A stretch of DNA of 33,758 nucleotides from Eubacteriales bacterium (GTDB taxonomy: Bacteria; Bacillota; Clostridia; Lachnospirales; Lachnospiraceae). Shown here one piece after another: positions 16,517 to 23,635 of this stretch (within the stretch, counting starts at the first letter, position 1; the number at the start of each line of letters is the position of its first letter). The notes beneath the pieces are model-generated. The model ran no database searches. It saw only the letters and a list, made by a program, of their open reading frames with translations, and was not told the origin of the DNA. The position numbers and the translations under genes are program-made. Where the stretch lies: NCBI GenBank assembly GCA_030537195.1, contig JAUNOK010000026.1, positions 1-33,758 of the forward strand, written 5' to 3'.

Positions 16517-17231
16517 GATATTAGTTTTAAATGGAAGTCCACATAAGAGTGCCAGCACTACAATGGCGGTAACTAACGCATTTGTAAAAGGAATGTGTGA
16601 AGGCGGTGAATACGAGTCGGAGATAATTAATATCTCCGACTTAAATGTTACCCCTTGCATGGGCTGCCTTTCATGCTGGGCAAGGACTGAGGGTGAGTGT
16701 GTTATCAAAAATGATGACATGCCGGCAGTTAAGAAAAAGATTGAGGAAGCAGACATTATAATTGAAAGTTATCCGCTGTATTTCTTCGGAATGCCGGGGC
16801 AGATGAAGCTTTTTACAGACAGACTTTTAAGTATGATGTGTACTTACAGGGGACAGAAGCCGCCTGAAAATGGCGAATCATTTCACGGCATAAGAAATCC
16901 GAAGCCGGGACAGAAGCTTGTTCTTATATCAGGCTGTGCTTATTCGGAGTCAGAGTCAGTCTATGACTCGCTTCTTAAAGAATATGAGTGCATATGCGGT
17001 AAAGATGGATTTACTGCAATTCTATGTCCACAGTTAAAGACATTAATTGAACTGGGTGCAAGTTCAAGACTTGACAGATATTTATCAAGGTATGAGGCAG
17101 CTGGAAAAGAATTTGCTGCGACAAAACATTTGTCAGAGGAAACTAAAGAGAAGCTGGCCAAAGTGCCATTTTCAGAGGCAGTGTATAAGAATCTGCTTGA
17201 TAATTTCTGGCGGGAGCAGAAGGAGGGCTAA
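16509..17231 (+). CDS. Flavodoxin-fold NAD(P)H-dependent oxidoreductase with Cys motif
   Basis: A 240-residue FMN-binding oxidoreductase. ILVLNGSPHKSASTTMAV (residues 4-21) is the FMN phosphate loop, and ESYPLYFFGMPGQMKLFTDR is the second flavin-contact region. Cys50, Cys53, Cys56 and Cys64 form C-x2-C-x2-C-x7-C, the spacing of iron-sulfur flavoprotein (Isf)-like proteins; many relatives carry this motif and not all bind a cluster. The GTG start, overlapping accA by 8 bases, was chosen because AGAGGA lies upstream and VAKILVLNGS is the normal family start. Being inside the acyl operon, it may supply electrons or act as an unusual reductase. Confidence 0.8.
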   Translation: MAKILVLNGSPHKSASTTMAVTNAFVKGMCEGGEYESEIINISDLNVTPCMGCLSCWARTEGECVIKNDDMPAVKKKIEEADIIIESYPLYFFGMPGQMKLFTDRLLSMMCTYRGQKPPENGESFHGIRNPKPGQKLVLISGCAYSESESVYDSLLKEYECICGKDGFTAILCPQLKTLIELGASSRLDRYLSRYEAAGKEFAATKHLSEETKEKLAKVPFSEAVYKNLLDNFWREQKEG

Positions 17232-17288
17232 ATCCTCTCCTCGTCAAAAGACTCGGATTTTACTTCGTAAAACAAGGAGGATTAGAAT

Positions 17289-18278
17289 TTGATTAAGATA
17301 GTTGTAGATTTGCTTGGCGCTGACAAGCCGCAGACAGAGCTGGTTTCGGGCGCAATCAGGGCAATCAATGAGAATAAAGATTTATATGTATATCTGATGG
17401 GAAGGAAAGCCGAGCTTGAGGATTTCCTTGCTAACGTAGCTTATGATGAATCGCAGCTTGAGATTGTGGACTGCACACAGGAGATAACTAATTATGATGA
17501 TCCGGTTGATGCTTACCATGACAAGACGGATTCGTCATTAATCAAGGGACTTAAAATGTGCCGTATGAACGAGGATATTGGCGGATTCGTGACATGTGGC
17601 GCGACAGGTGTTGTGCTTATAAGCTCAATCCTTATACTTGGCAAGCTGAATGCGACAAGACCAGCACTTTCAGTAGTGCTTAATGGCCGTAATGACAAGC
17701 CGTTCTGTATAGTTGACTGCGGTGCTAATATTGACTGCAAGGCAGACCGTTTTGTTGATTTTGCAAGACTCGGCGTGGCTTACATGAAGACTCTTGGAGT
17801 TGAGAATCCTACAGTTGCCACACTTTCTAACGGAATTGAAGCAGGCAAGGGAAGTGATGTCATTAAGGCAGCTCATGAGCTTTTGGAAAAATGCGGTTTT
17901 AATTTCACAGGTAATATTGAGGGCAAAGAAGTATTAGACGGCAATGCAGATGTTGTTGTATGTGACGGATTTGCAGGGAATGTTCTTCTCAAGTCAATTG
18001 AAGGAACGGCAAAGGTTGTATTTGACGACATAAGAAGAGCAGCAGCCGGTGCATCTGATGCTGAAAAGGCACAGATTGAGGCACTTGTCAGCAGACTTGA
18101 GCCTAAGTTTGATTATAATAACGAAGGTGGAGCTATACTTCTTGGTGTTAAGAAGCCTGTTGTTAAAGGACATGGTGCAGCAACGGACAAAACAGTATAT
18201 AATACAGTCAAGATTGCTTACGGACTCGCAAAGAATAATCTTGTTGAGAAGATAAGCGAAGAATTTAAGAAAAAGTAA
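17289..18278 (+). CDS. PlsX-like phosphate acyltransferase family protein
   Basis: A 329-residue protein matching the PlsX family, which makes acyl-phosphate from acyl-ACP for phospholipid synthesis. Matching segments are TCGATGVVL (SGNTGA-like in typical PlsX), VDCGANIDCKAD, DVVVCDGFAGNVLLKS and KKPVVKGHGAATD. The N-terminus reads VVDLLGADKP where PlsX usually has a DxMGGD motif, so this is a divergent member and may be a second copy with a different acyl preference. It starts with TTG, 8 bases after a strong AAGGAGG at 17274-17280. It would release the finished chain from the operon's ACP. Confidence 0.8.
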   Translation: MIKIVVDLLGADKPQTELVSGAIRAINENKDLYVYLMGRKAELEDFLANVAYDESQLEIVDCTQEITNYDDPVDAYHDKTDSSLIKGLKMCRMNEDIGGFVTCGATGVVLISSILILGKLNATRPALSVVLNGRNDKPFCIVDCGANIDCKADRFVDFARLGVAYMKTLGVENPTVATLSNGIEAGKGSDVIKAAHELLEKCGFNFTGNIEGKEVLDGNADVVVCDGFAGNVLLKSIEGTAKVVFDDIRRAAAGASDAEKAQIEALVSRLEPKFDYNNEGGAILLGVKKPVVKGHGAATDKTVYNTVKIAYGLAKNNLVEKISEEFKKK

Positions 18279-18301
18279 TTAAGAAATGGGAATTAAGAAA
18301 T
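18277..18301 (+). repeat. Short direct repeat after the PlsX-like gene
   Basis: AATTAAGAAAT at 18277-18287 is repeated at 18291-18301 after GGG, and overlaps the stop codon of the PlsX-like gene. It has the same style as the repeat at 8939, and is probably replication slippage. Confidence 0.6.
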
Positions 18302-18328
18302 AGAAATATCCATCGAGGCGATTGAATA

Positions 18329-19102
18329 ATGCAAAGAGAGAAAAACAATAATTTTATTCTTGATTTCACTGGTGTATATGATGACGAGTTTGCTAAGAAC
18401 AGGACATCACTTACATGGATAGACTGCTCAGATATTACAGGGTGTGATATGTATGTATCAGACGAAGCTAAGAAGCAGATAGGTGAAAGAATCGATTCTG
18501 TTGGAATTCATGGAATACATTTTCTTGATTCAGGTAACTATCATTATGTTACTAAGATAATGACTGACAGAATTAAGGAACCGTTTTCTTTAGTTGTATT
18601 TGATCATCATACTGATATGCAGAAGCCTATGATTGAAGGTCTGACAAGCTGCGGAGACTGGGCCGGGAAGGTGCTTGAAGACAATCCGTATCTTTGCCAG
18701 CTCATTCTTGTAGGACCAGAGGAGAAAGATATTAATGCGATTGAGTTAAGAAGTGATAAACTTATAACTTATTCAGCGCAGGAGATAAGAAATGAGGCAA
18801 TGGAATCTAAAACTAACCAGATTGACTTGTCAGTTCCTGTATATATATCTATTGATAAGGATGTTCTTGATGAAAGCATAAGTGAAACCAATTGGAGTCA
18901 GGGGCATATGAGGCTTGGCACATTAGAGCATATGCTTGGGATAATTATAAGAAACCAGAAGGTTTTAGGAATTGATATATGTGGTGAATGTAATACAGAT
19001 ATGCCACTTCCCGAATATATGGAAGATGAGGAAAAGAACGGAGAACTTAATAAAGAATTATATGATTTTCTTATGAAACGACTGAAAAAATATAGTTTAT
19101 AA
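18329..19102 (+). CDS. Arginase/ureohydrolase-family protein
   Basis: A 257-residue enzyme of the arginase-agmatinase-formiminoglutamase superfamily. Manganese ligands are His72 (GNYHY, where arginase has GGDH), Asp92-His94-Asp96 (FDHHTD), Asp176 and Asp178 (SIDKDV); Glu220 (DICGE) follows. It probably hydrolyses a guanidino or related C-N bond; the substrate is unknown, and the shorter length and altered GGDH make true arginase unlikely. It follows the PlsX-like gene by 50 bases with no terminator between, so it is likely the last gene of the same transcript. The ribosome site (GAGGCGA) is weak. Confidence 0.75.
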   Translation: MQREKNNNFILDFTGVYDDEFAKNRTSLTWIDCSDITGCDMYVSDEAKKQIGERIDSVGIHGIHFLDSGNYHYVTKIMTDRIKEPFSLVVFDHHTDMQKPMIEGLTSCGDWAGKVLEDNPYLCQLILVGPEEKDINAIELRSDKLITYSAQEIRNEAMESKTNQIDLSVPVYISIDKDVLDESISETNWSQGHMRLGTLEHMLGIIIRNQKVLGIDICGECNTDMPLPEYMEDEEKNGELNKELYDFLMKRLKKYSL

Positions 19103-19111
19103 ATATTTTAT

Positions 19112-19155
19112 AATTCCGCAATCCCGCGTAAATACTGGGCTTGCGGAATTTTTTA
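19112..19155 (+). terminator. Intrinsic terminator of the acyl-assembly operon
   Basis: AATTCCGCAA (19112-19121) pairs with TTGCGGAATT (19141-19150), with inner CCC/GGG, and is followed by a T-run. Confidence 0.9.
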
Positions 19156-19173
19156 ATTAGAAAACAAAAATAA

Positions 19174-19200
19174 TTAGCACTCACCTCTTGACAGTGCTAA
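19174..19200 (+). promoter_or_regulatory. CIRCE element (HrcA operator)
   Basis: TTAGCACTC (19174-19182), a 9-base spacer and CAGTGCTAA (19192-19200) match the CIRCE consensus TTAGCACTC-N9-GAGTGCTAA with one mismatch. HrcA binds this to repress heat-shock genes at normal temperature. Confidence 0.92.
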
Positions 19201-19216
19201 CAAAAAGGTATATAAC
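19188..19216 (+). promoter_or_regulatory. Sigma-A promoter of hsp20, overlapping CIRCE
   Basis: TTGACA at 19188-19193 and TATAAC at 19211-19216 are 17 bases apart. The -35 box uses the last spacer bases and the first two bases of the right CIRCE arm, so HrcA binding would directly block RNA polymerase. Confidence 0.85.
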
Positions 19217-19222
19217 ATAGCC

Positions 19223-19347
19223 AAGAACAAAGGAAGGGAACCAAAAGAGGTACGAAAGTTAAGGAAAGTACCTCAGAGGTTACTGAAACATCCCGGTTCC
19301 AAAGAAACAAGGTAACAAGATAATATGAGACTTATATTAAAGGAGGA
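19223..19347 (+). promoter_or_regulatory. Long structured 5' leader of hsp20
   Basis: About 130 bases of leader contain GAGGTAC (19247-19253) pairing with GTACCTC (19268-19274), enclosed by GGAACC (19237-19242) pairing with GGTTCC (19295-19300). GGTTAC (19278-19283) can also pair with GTAAC near 19312. The ribosome site AAAGGAGG lies after it. Such leaders in hsp20 genes can act as RNA thermometers or stabilisers; here this is only a possibility. Confidence 0.5.
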
Positions 19348-19354
19348 ATGACTT

Positions 19355-19795
19355 ATGTTGATGCCTAGTATTTTTGGAGAGAATTTATTTAATGATGATT
19401 GGATGGACTTCGGATTTCCTGAAGTTGATAAGGCTTTGTATGGCAAGCATGCAAGTAATGTAATGAAGACTGATGTTAAGGAAACTGATACAGGTTATGA
19501 AGTTGATATTGATCTTCCAGGATTCAAGAAGGATGAAATCAATGCACAGCTTGATAATGGCTACCTTACAATAAGTGCTGCTAAGGGACTTGATAAGGAT
19601 GAGAAGGATAAGAAAGGTAAATACATCCGTAAGGAAAGATATGCCGGTGCTATGAGCCGTAGCTTCTATGTTGGCGAAGGTATTACACAGGAAGATATCA
19701 AGGCTAAGTATGAGGATGGTATCTTAAGACTTTCAATTCCTAAGAAAGAAGCTAAAGCAGTTGAGGACAAGAAGTACATTGCCATTGAAGGCTAA
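19355..19795 (+). CDS. Small heat-shock protein, Hsp20/alpha-crystallin family
   Basis: A 146-residue ATP-independent chaperone that holds unfolding proteins. The alpha-crystallin domain spans about residues 36-130: DVKETDTGYEVDIDLPGFKK at its start, an arm RKERYAGAMSRSFYVGEGI in the middle, and YEDGILRLSIPKKE, containing the G-x-L type motif that ends the domain. It follows a strong AAAGGAGG. Control by CIRCE/HrcA is seen directly upstream. A 40-residue basic protein gene follows on the same transcript. Confidence 0.95.
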   Translation: MLMPSIFGENLFNDDWMDFGFPEVDKALYGKHASNVMKTDVKETDTGYEVDIDLPGFKKDEINAQLDNGYLTISAAKGLDKDEKDKKGKYIRKERYAGAMSRSFYVGEGITQEDIKAKYEDGILRLSIPKKEAKAVEDKKYIAIEG

Positions 19796-19837
19796 TGACT
19801 AATCATATATTATTGAATAAGAAAGGGAGCGATTGTT

Positions 19838-19960
19838 ATGGATAAGAATCCAAAGCATCCATTAAAGAAAAAGAAAGTACATCAGAAAGTGAATGTTGCA
19901 GATCATAGTATCGAGGAACAGGCAGTTTCTGGTAAGCATAAGAAACACACATACGAATAA
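19838..19960 (+). CDS. Small basic protein (40 aa), hypothetical
   Basis: An ATG after AGAAAGGGAGCGATTGTT opens a 40-residue frame beginning MDKNPKHPLKKKKVHQK and ending GKHKKHTYE. It is very rich in Lys and His, with no membrane segment. It lies 42 bases after hsp20 and directly before the terminator, so it should be induced by heat together with hsp20. The good ribosome site and protein-like composition support a real gene; the function is unknown. Confidence 0.65.
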   Translation: MDKNPKHPLKKKKVHQKVNVADHSIEEQAVSGKHKKHTYE

Positions 19961-19970
19961 CAATGTTTTA

Positions 19971-20008
19971 GTCCCACGGTAGTTGTATGATTACCGTGGG
20001 ACTTTTTT
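19971..20008 (+). terminator. Intrinsic terminator of the hsp20 unit
   Basis: GTCCCACGGTA (19971-19981) pairs perfectly with TACCGTGGGAC (19992-20002) and is followed by TTTTTT. Confidence 0.95.
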
Positions 20009-20071
20009 AGATTAATTAGAAATTTCTAAACAGGGAATTTTAAGAATTTATGCCCTGAAAAGCTGTTTATG

Positions 20072-20080
20072 TGGTATCAT
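20072..20080 (+). promoter_or_regulatory. Possible extended -10 promoter
   Basis: TGGTATCAT fits TGnTATnAT, 40 bases before the DUF1295 gene. No clear -35 box was seen. Confidence 0.35.
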
Positions 20081-20120
20081 AGAGGCAGTTTATATAATAT
20101 GTGGAAAGAAGGCAGGGTAT

Positions 20121-20912
20121 ATGGAGTTTTTAATAATGATGATTGTTGCACTTGTTATAAGTGCCATCGGCTTCAAGAAATTTGTATGGTTTATATCGTT
20201 AGGATATGGCTTCTCGATTACAGGACTGGGAATCGCAATGCTTATAATGTTTCGTTCCAATCTTAATCCGGTCACGATAATACTTTCAGTGTTATGTATT
20301 ATATACGGTTTAAGACTTGGCGGATATCTCATGATAAGAGAGATTAAGAGTGCGTCATATCAGGCAACAATGAAAAATGATATTAAAGACGGTTCGTCTA
20401 TGAACATAGTCCTTAAGATTGTTATATGGGTAAGCTGTGCGTTATTGTACTGTTGTGAGGTGTCACCTGTATTCTTCCGTATGAAATCGGGAGCAGATAC
20501 AGATGTGACAGCAATAGTGGGAACTGTTATAATGGCTCTTGGAATAATTCTTGAGTCAGCATCAGATTTTACCAAGAATAAGTTTAAGAAAAAGAATCCG
20601 CACAGCTTCTGCAATGTAGGATTGTTTAAGATTGTAAGATGTCCTAATTATTTTGGAGAAGTGTTAATATGGACAGGAGTGTTCGTATCAGGTGTTACGG
20701 CCCTTTCAGGTGTTCTTGAATGGGTTGCAGCAATAGCCGGCTGGGTATGCATAGTCTATATTATGTTTGGCGGTGCAAGACGACTTGAACTTCGTCAGAA
20801 CAAGAATTACGGAGATAACCCGGAATATCAGGAATATGTTAAGAAAACTCCAATTCTGATACCGCTTGTACCTCTGTACAGTGTAGCAAAATATAAATGG
20901 CTGGTGGGATAG
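20121..20912 (+). CDS. DUF1295 / steroid 5-alpha-reductase-like membrane protein
   Basis: A 263-residue protein with about six membrane helices. The C-terminal part has VRCPNYFGEVLIWTGVFVSG and a following GDNPEYQEYVKKTP, the signature of the DUF1295 family, which is related to steroid 5-alpha reductases and isoprenylcysteine methyltransferases and binds NADPH or a methyl donor in characterised relatives. The actual reaction here is unknown. The ribosome site is weak (GGCAGGG). The next gene starts 2 bases after its stop. Confidence 0.8.
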   Translation: MEFLIMMIVALVISAIGFKKFVWFISLGYGFSITGLGIAMLIMFRSNLNPVTIILSVLCIIYGLRLGGYLMIREIKSASYQATMKNDIKDGSSMNIVLKIVIWVSCALLYCCEVSPVFFRMKSGADTDVTAIVGTVIMALGIILESASDFTKNKFKKKNPHSFCNVGLFKIVRCPNYFGEVLIWTGVFVSGVTALSGVLEWVAAIAGWVCIVYIMFGGARRLELRQNKNYGDNPEYQEYVKKTPILIPLVPLYSVAKYKWLVG

Positions 20913-20914
20913 TT

Positions 20915-21406
20915 ATGGGAAAAAGAAGAGATTATGAAAATTTTCCAATATCTCTGGCATTGTTTGATGCTGTTCCGGTAATATTATTCAGTATCGCGAT
21001 GATTATCATCGCTGTTAATTACAACAACTGGATATTTATTACCGGGGCAGCATTATGCACATTTGCCGGACTTGGAAAAGTAATATGGAAGATCATAATA
21101 GCAGCAACTAAGAAGGACATAGTCATATTAAACAGACAGTTAAGATTCGTTATGCCGTTAGGATTTTTATGCATAATAGCAGGCTTAATCACAGGCATGG
21201 ATAAGGCAGGCTGGGTGCTGCTGTGGAGGAATATTACCACATTTCCACAGATAATCCTGTTTATCATAACATTTGCAGGAATGGTAATGATGGGCGTGTT
21301 CGCGAAGAAGCTCGACCCGGCAAAGACTAAGTCTAACTGGATAGAGCAGATTACAAATGCGGTGGCACAGGGATGTTTACTGATTGGTGTGCTGTTGTGT
21401 TTATAG
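20915..21406 (+). CDS. Four-helix membrane protein, hypothetical
   Basis: A 163-residue hydrophobic protein with about four predicted membrane helices (near IPVILFSIAMIIIAV-type, FITGAALCTFAGL, PLGFLCIIAGLI and IILFIITFAGMVMMGVF). A short basic N-terminus (MGKRRDYEN) precedes the first. The start at MGKRRD was chosen because it clears the upstream stop by 2 bases; an earlier Met at 20897 overlaps the previous gene. I do not recognise the family. It is co-transcribed with the DUF1295 gene and may be its partner. Confidence 0.65.
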   Translation: MGKRRDYENFPISLALFDAVPVILFSIAMIIIAVNYNNWIFITGAALCTFAGLGKVIWKIIIAATKKDIVILNRQLRFVMPLGFLCIIAGLITGMDKAGWVLLWRNITTFPQIILFIITFAGMVMMGVFAKKLDPAKTKSNWIEQITNAVAQGCLLIGVLLCL

Positions 21407-21433
21407 TATAGATATGGAAGGAAGGCAGAAGAT

Positions 21434-21910
21434 ATGTCATTAGAGAAAGCACTAGGATATCTTGAGAAAGCAGGATACAGAGAACATGTAATACAGCTTG
21501 GAGAGTCAACAGCCACGGTTGCAATGGCGGCGGAGGCACTTGGAGTCGAGCCGGGAAGGATAGCCAAGACAATGTCTTTCCTTCAGGGCGACAAGGCAGT
21601 ATTGATAATCACAGAAGGAACTGCGAAGATAGATAACAGAAAATATAAAGACACATTTCATGTGAAAGCAAAGATGATACCATTTGAAGATGTTGAGAAT
21701 ATAATCGGACACGCTCCCGGAGGAGTCTGCCCATTTGGCATTAATGAGGGGATTGACGTATATCTTGATGAAAGCCTTAAACAGTTTGATGTTGTGTATC
21801 CGGCAGCAGGCGACGACCATTCTGCGGTGAAACTCACGATTGTGGAGCTGGAAGACGCGTCACAGGCTAAGGGCTGGGTTGATGTGTGCAAGGAGGCTGA
21901 AAATGTTTAA
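21434..21910 (+). CDS. YbaK/EbsC-family aminoacyl-tRNA editing protein
   Basis: A 158-residue single-domain protein. Conserved segments are RIAKTMSFLQGD (with the key Lys), IIGHAPGGVCPFGI and YPAAGDDHSAVKL. The family removes wrong amino acids from tRNA, for example Cys or Ala from tRNA-Pro. The start follows GAAGGAAGGCAGAAGAT. Its end overlaps the start of the small coiled-coil gene by 8 bases. Confidence 0.85.
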   Translation: MSLEKALGYLEKAGYREHVIQLGESTATVAMAAEALGVEPGRIAKTMSFLQGDKAVLIITEGTAKIDNRKYKDTFHVKAKMIPFEDVENIIGHAPGGVCPFGINEGIDVYLDESLKQFDVVYPAAGDDHSAVKLTIVELEDASQAKGWVDVCKEAENV

Positions 21911-22115
21911 CAGAGAAGATAATACATATAACGAAATCAGGGAAAAGTCATTATTCCAGTGGCTTGATGAGATGGAAAAGCATGAAGATATAGCGGTTCG
22001 AGGTGGTGTTAAACTTACACGGGAATATATACAGCATTTAAAAGATGAAAATAAAAGGCTTGAGGAGCAGAATAAGCTGAAGAATGAATATCTTAAGAAG
22101 GTTGTGGGAAGATAA
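21903..22115 (+). CDS. Small coiled-coil protein (70 aa), hypothetical
   Basis: A 70-residue acidic/basic mixed protein. The C-terminal half, EYIQHLKDENKRLEEQNKLK, has heptad spacing typical of a coiled coil. AAGGAGG lies 6 bases before the ATG at 21903, inside the ybaK-like gene, so the two are translationally coupled; a longer frame to 21840 is less likely. I do not recognise the family. Confidence 0.65.
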   Translation: MFNREDNTYNEIREKSLFQWLDEMEKHEDIAVRGGVKLTREYIQHLKDENKRLEEQNKLKNEYLKKVVGR

Positions 22116-22135
22116 AGTATTTACAAGGTAGAATC

Positions 22136-22672
22136 ATGAACTTACAGGTAATAAAATCCAGAAGAAGAACAATAGGAATAGAGGTTCATGCAGATGGAAA
22201 TGTGATAGTAAGAACACCATTGCGAATGTCATCAGCGCAGATTAACAGATTTATAGAAGAACATGAGGACTGGATCAGGCAGAAACTGGATTTTGTCAGA
22301 CAGAAATCAGATAACAGGCGCGATACAGGTGCGCCGGGTGTTGAATGTCTGTCGAAGCAGGAACTTGATAATATAAAGGATACATTTGAAAAGAGAGTGC
22401 AGCATTACTGTGATATAATGAATGTGAGTGTTGGCAGAATTACAATCCGTAACCAGAAAACAAGGTGGGGGAGCTGTAGTTCTAAAGGTAATGTGAATTT
22501 CAATTATCAGTTGTATTATATGCCGCATGAGCTGATGGATTATGTTATTGTGCATGAGCTTTCGCACAGAAGGCATATGAATCATTCGGCAGAATTTTGG
22601 GCGGAGGTTGAAAAATACTGTCCAGAGTATAGAACATATAGAAAGCAGTTAAAGGAATACGAACTTACTTAG
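22136..22672 (+). CDS. YgjP-like (DUF45) zinc metallopeptidase
   Basis: A 178-residue protein. HELSHRRHMNHSAEFW contains HExxH plus the downstream His expected of the YgjP/SprT-like zinc site, and RNQKTRWGSCSSKGNVNFN is the strongly conserved element before it. The family is named a metal-dependent hydrolase or peptidase; its target is unknown. It starts 20 bases after the coiled-coil gene and ends 12 bases before the Dabb gene, so it belongs to the same run. Confidence 0.85.
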   Translation: MNLQVIKSRRRTIGIEVHADGNVIVRTPLRMSSAQINRFIEEHEDWIRQKLDFVRQKSDNRRDTGAPGVECLSKQELDNIKDTFEKRVQHYCDIMNVSVGRITIRNQKTRWGSCSSKGNVNFNYQLYYMPHELMDYVIVHELSHRRHMNHSAEFWAEVEKYCPEYRTYRKQLKEYELT

Positions 22673-22684
22673 AGGAGGTATCTT

Positions 22685-22987
22685 ATGATAAGACACATAC
22701 TTTTCTGGAAATATACAGATAATATAAAGGCGGAACACAAGGAGGAATGGGCATTACATTTCCTTCAGAATTCAGTTGCAACTATGGACGGCAATGTAGA
22801 TGGACTGTTAAAGATTGAGATAGGACCTAATATGGCAGGTGGTGACTATGACCTTGTATTCTATGCAGAATTTAGGGATGAGGAGTCACTTAAGGCATTC
22901 AGGGAGCACCCACTTCATGTTGCGCACAGGGAGCGCTGTAAGGATATAGTTACAGGAAGATTATGTGGAGATGTTAAGGATTATTAG
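22685..22987 (+). CDS. Dabb-family (stress-responsive A/B barrel) protein
   Basis: A 100-residue ferredoxin-like barrel. MIRHILFWKYTDNI, IEIGPNMAGGDYDLVFYAEF and FREHPLHVAHRE are typical of Dabb proteins, which form dimers; the enzyme activity of most is unknown. AGAGGAGGTATCTT precedes the ATG. The HD gene starts 2 bases after its stop. Confidence 0.85.
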   Translation: MIRHILFWKYTDNIKAEHKEEWALHFLQNSVATMDGNVDGLLKIEIGPNMAGGDYDLVFYAEFRDEESLKAFREHPLHVAHRERCKDIVTGRLCGDVKDY

Positions 22988-22989
22988 AT

Positions 22990-23550
22990 ATGGATATCAA
23001 CAGATACATGGAATTGCTTGACAGGGCAGAGAAACTAAAGAATAATACACGCCATTCATGGACATCTTCCGGCAGACATGAAAGTGTTGCCGAACATAGC
23101 TGGAGGCTGGCATTTATGGCGTATTTTATGAAGGATGAATTTCCAGATGTGGACATTAATAAGGTTATATTAATGTGTATTATGCATGATTTTGGAGAAG
23201 CATTTACAGGAGATATTCCAGCATTTGACAAGACTTCAGATGATGAGAATACAGAAGAAAATGTAATCAAAGAGTGGATTGATTCGCTGCCAGAGCCATA
23301 CAAGGCAGAGCTTGCAGACCTTTTTGCCGAGATGAAGGAGAGAAAGACAACAGAGGCAAAGCTGTATAAGGCATTAGATAAGATGGAGGCTGTGATACAG
23401 CACAACGAGGCAGATATAAGCACATGGCTTCCGTTGGAATATAATCTTCAGCTTACATATGGTGAGAAGGAAACAGCATTTTCAGAGGCGACAAGGAATC
23501 TTAAGAAGAGAGCTAATGCGGATAGTCTGGAGAAGATGAAGAATAGGTGA
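22990..23550 (+). CDS. HD-domain phosphohydrolase (YfbR/HDDC2-like)
   Basis: A 186-residue hydrolase. The metal site is built from His36 (SVAEHSWRL) and the His66-Asp67 pair (MHDFGEAFTGDIPAFDK), the arrangement of 5'-deoxynucleotidase-type HD proteins that remove phosphate from deoxynucleoside monophosphates. A further Asp near DKMEAVIQ fits the fourth ligand. It is the last gene of the close-packed run starting at 20121. Confidence 0.8.
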   Translation: MDINRYMELLDRAEKLKNNTRHSWTSSGRHESVAEHSWRLAFMAYFMKDEFPDVDINKVILMCIMHDFGEAFTGDIPAFDKTSDDENTEENVIKEWIDSLPEPYKAELADLFAEMKERKTTEAKLYKALDKMEAVIQHNEADISTWLPLEYNLQLTYGEKETAFSEATRNLKKRANADSLEKMKNR

Positions 23551-23635
23551 TATTCCAAATGTTAATGGTTATATATGTCATTACATTGAGAGTATATGCT
23601 ATAATAAAATGTATACAATGTTGAGGAGGGAAGCG

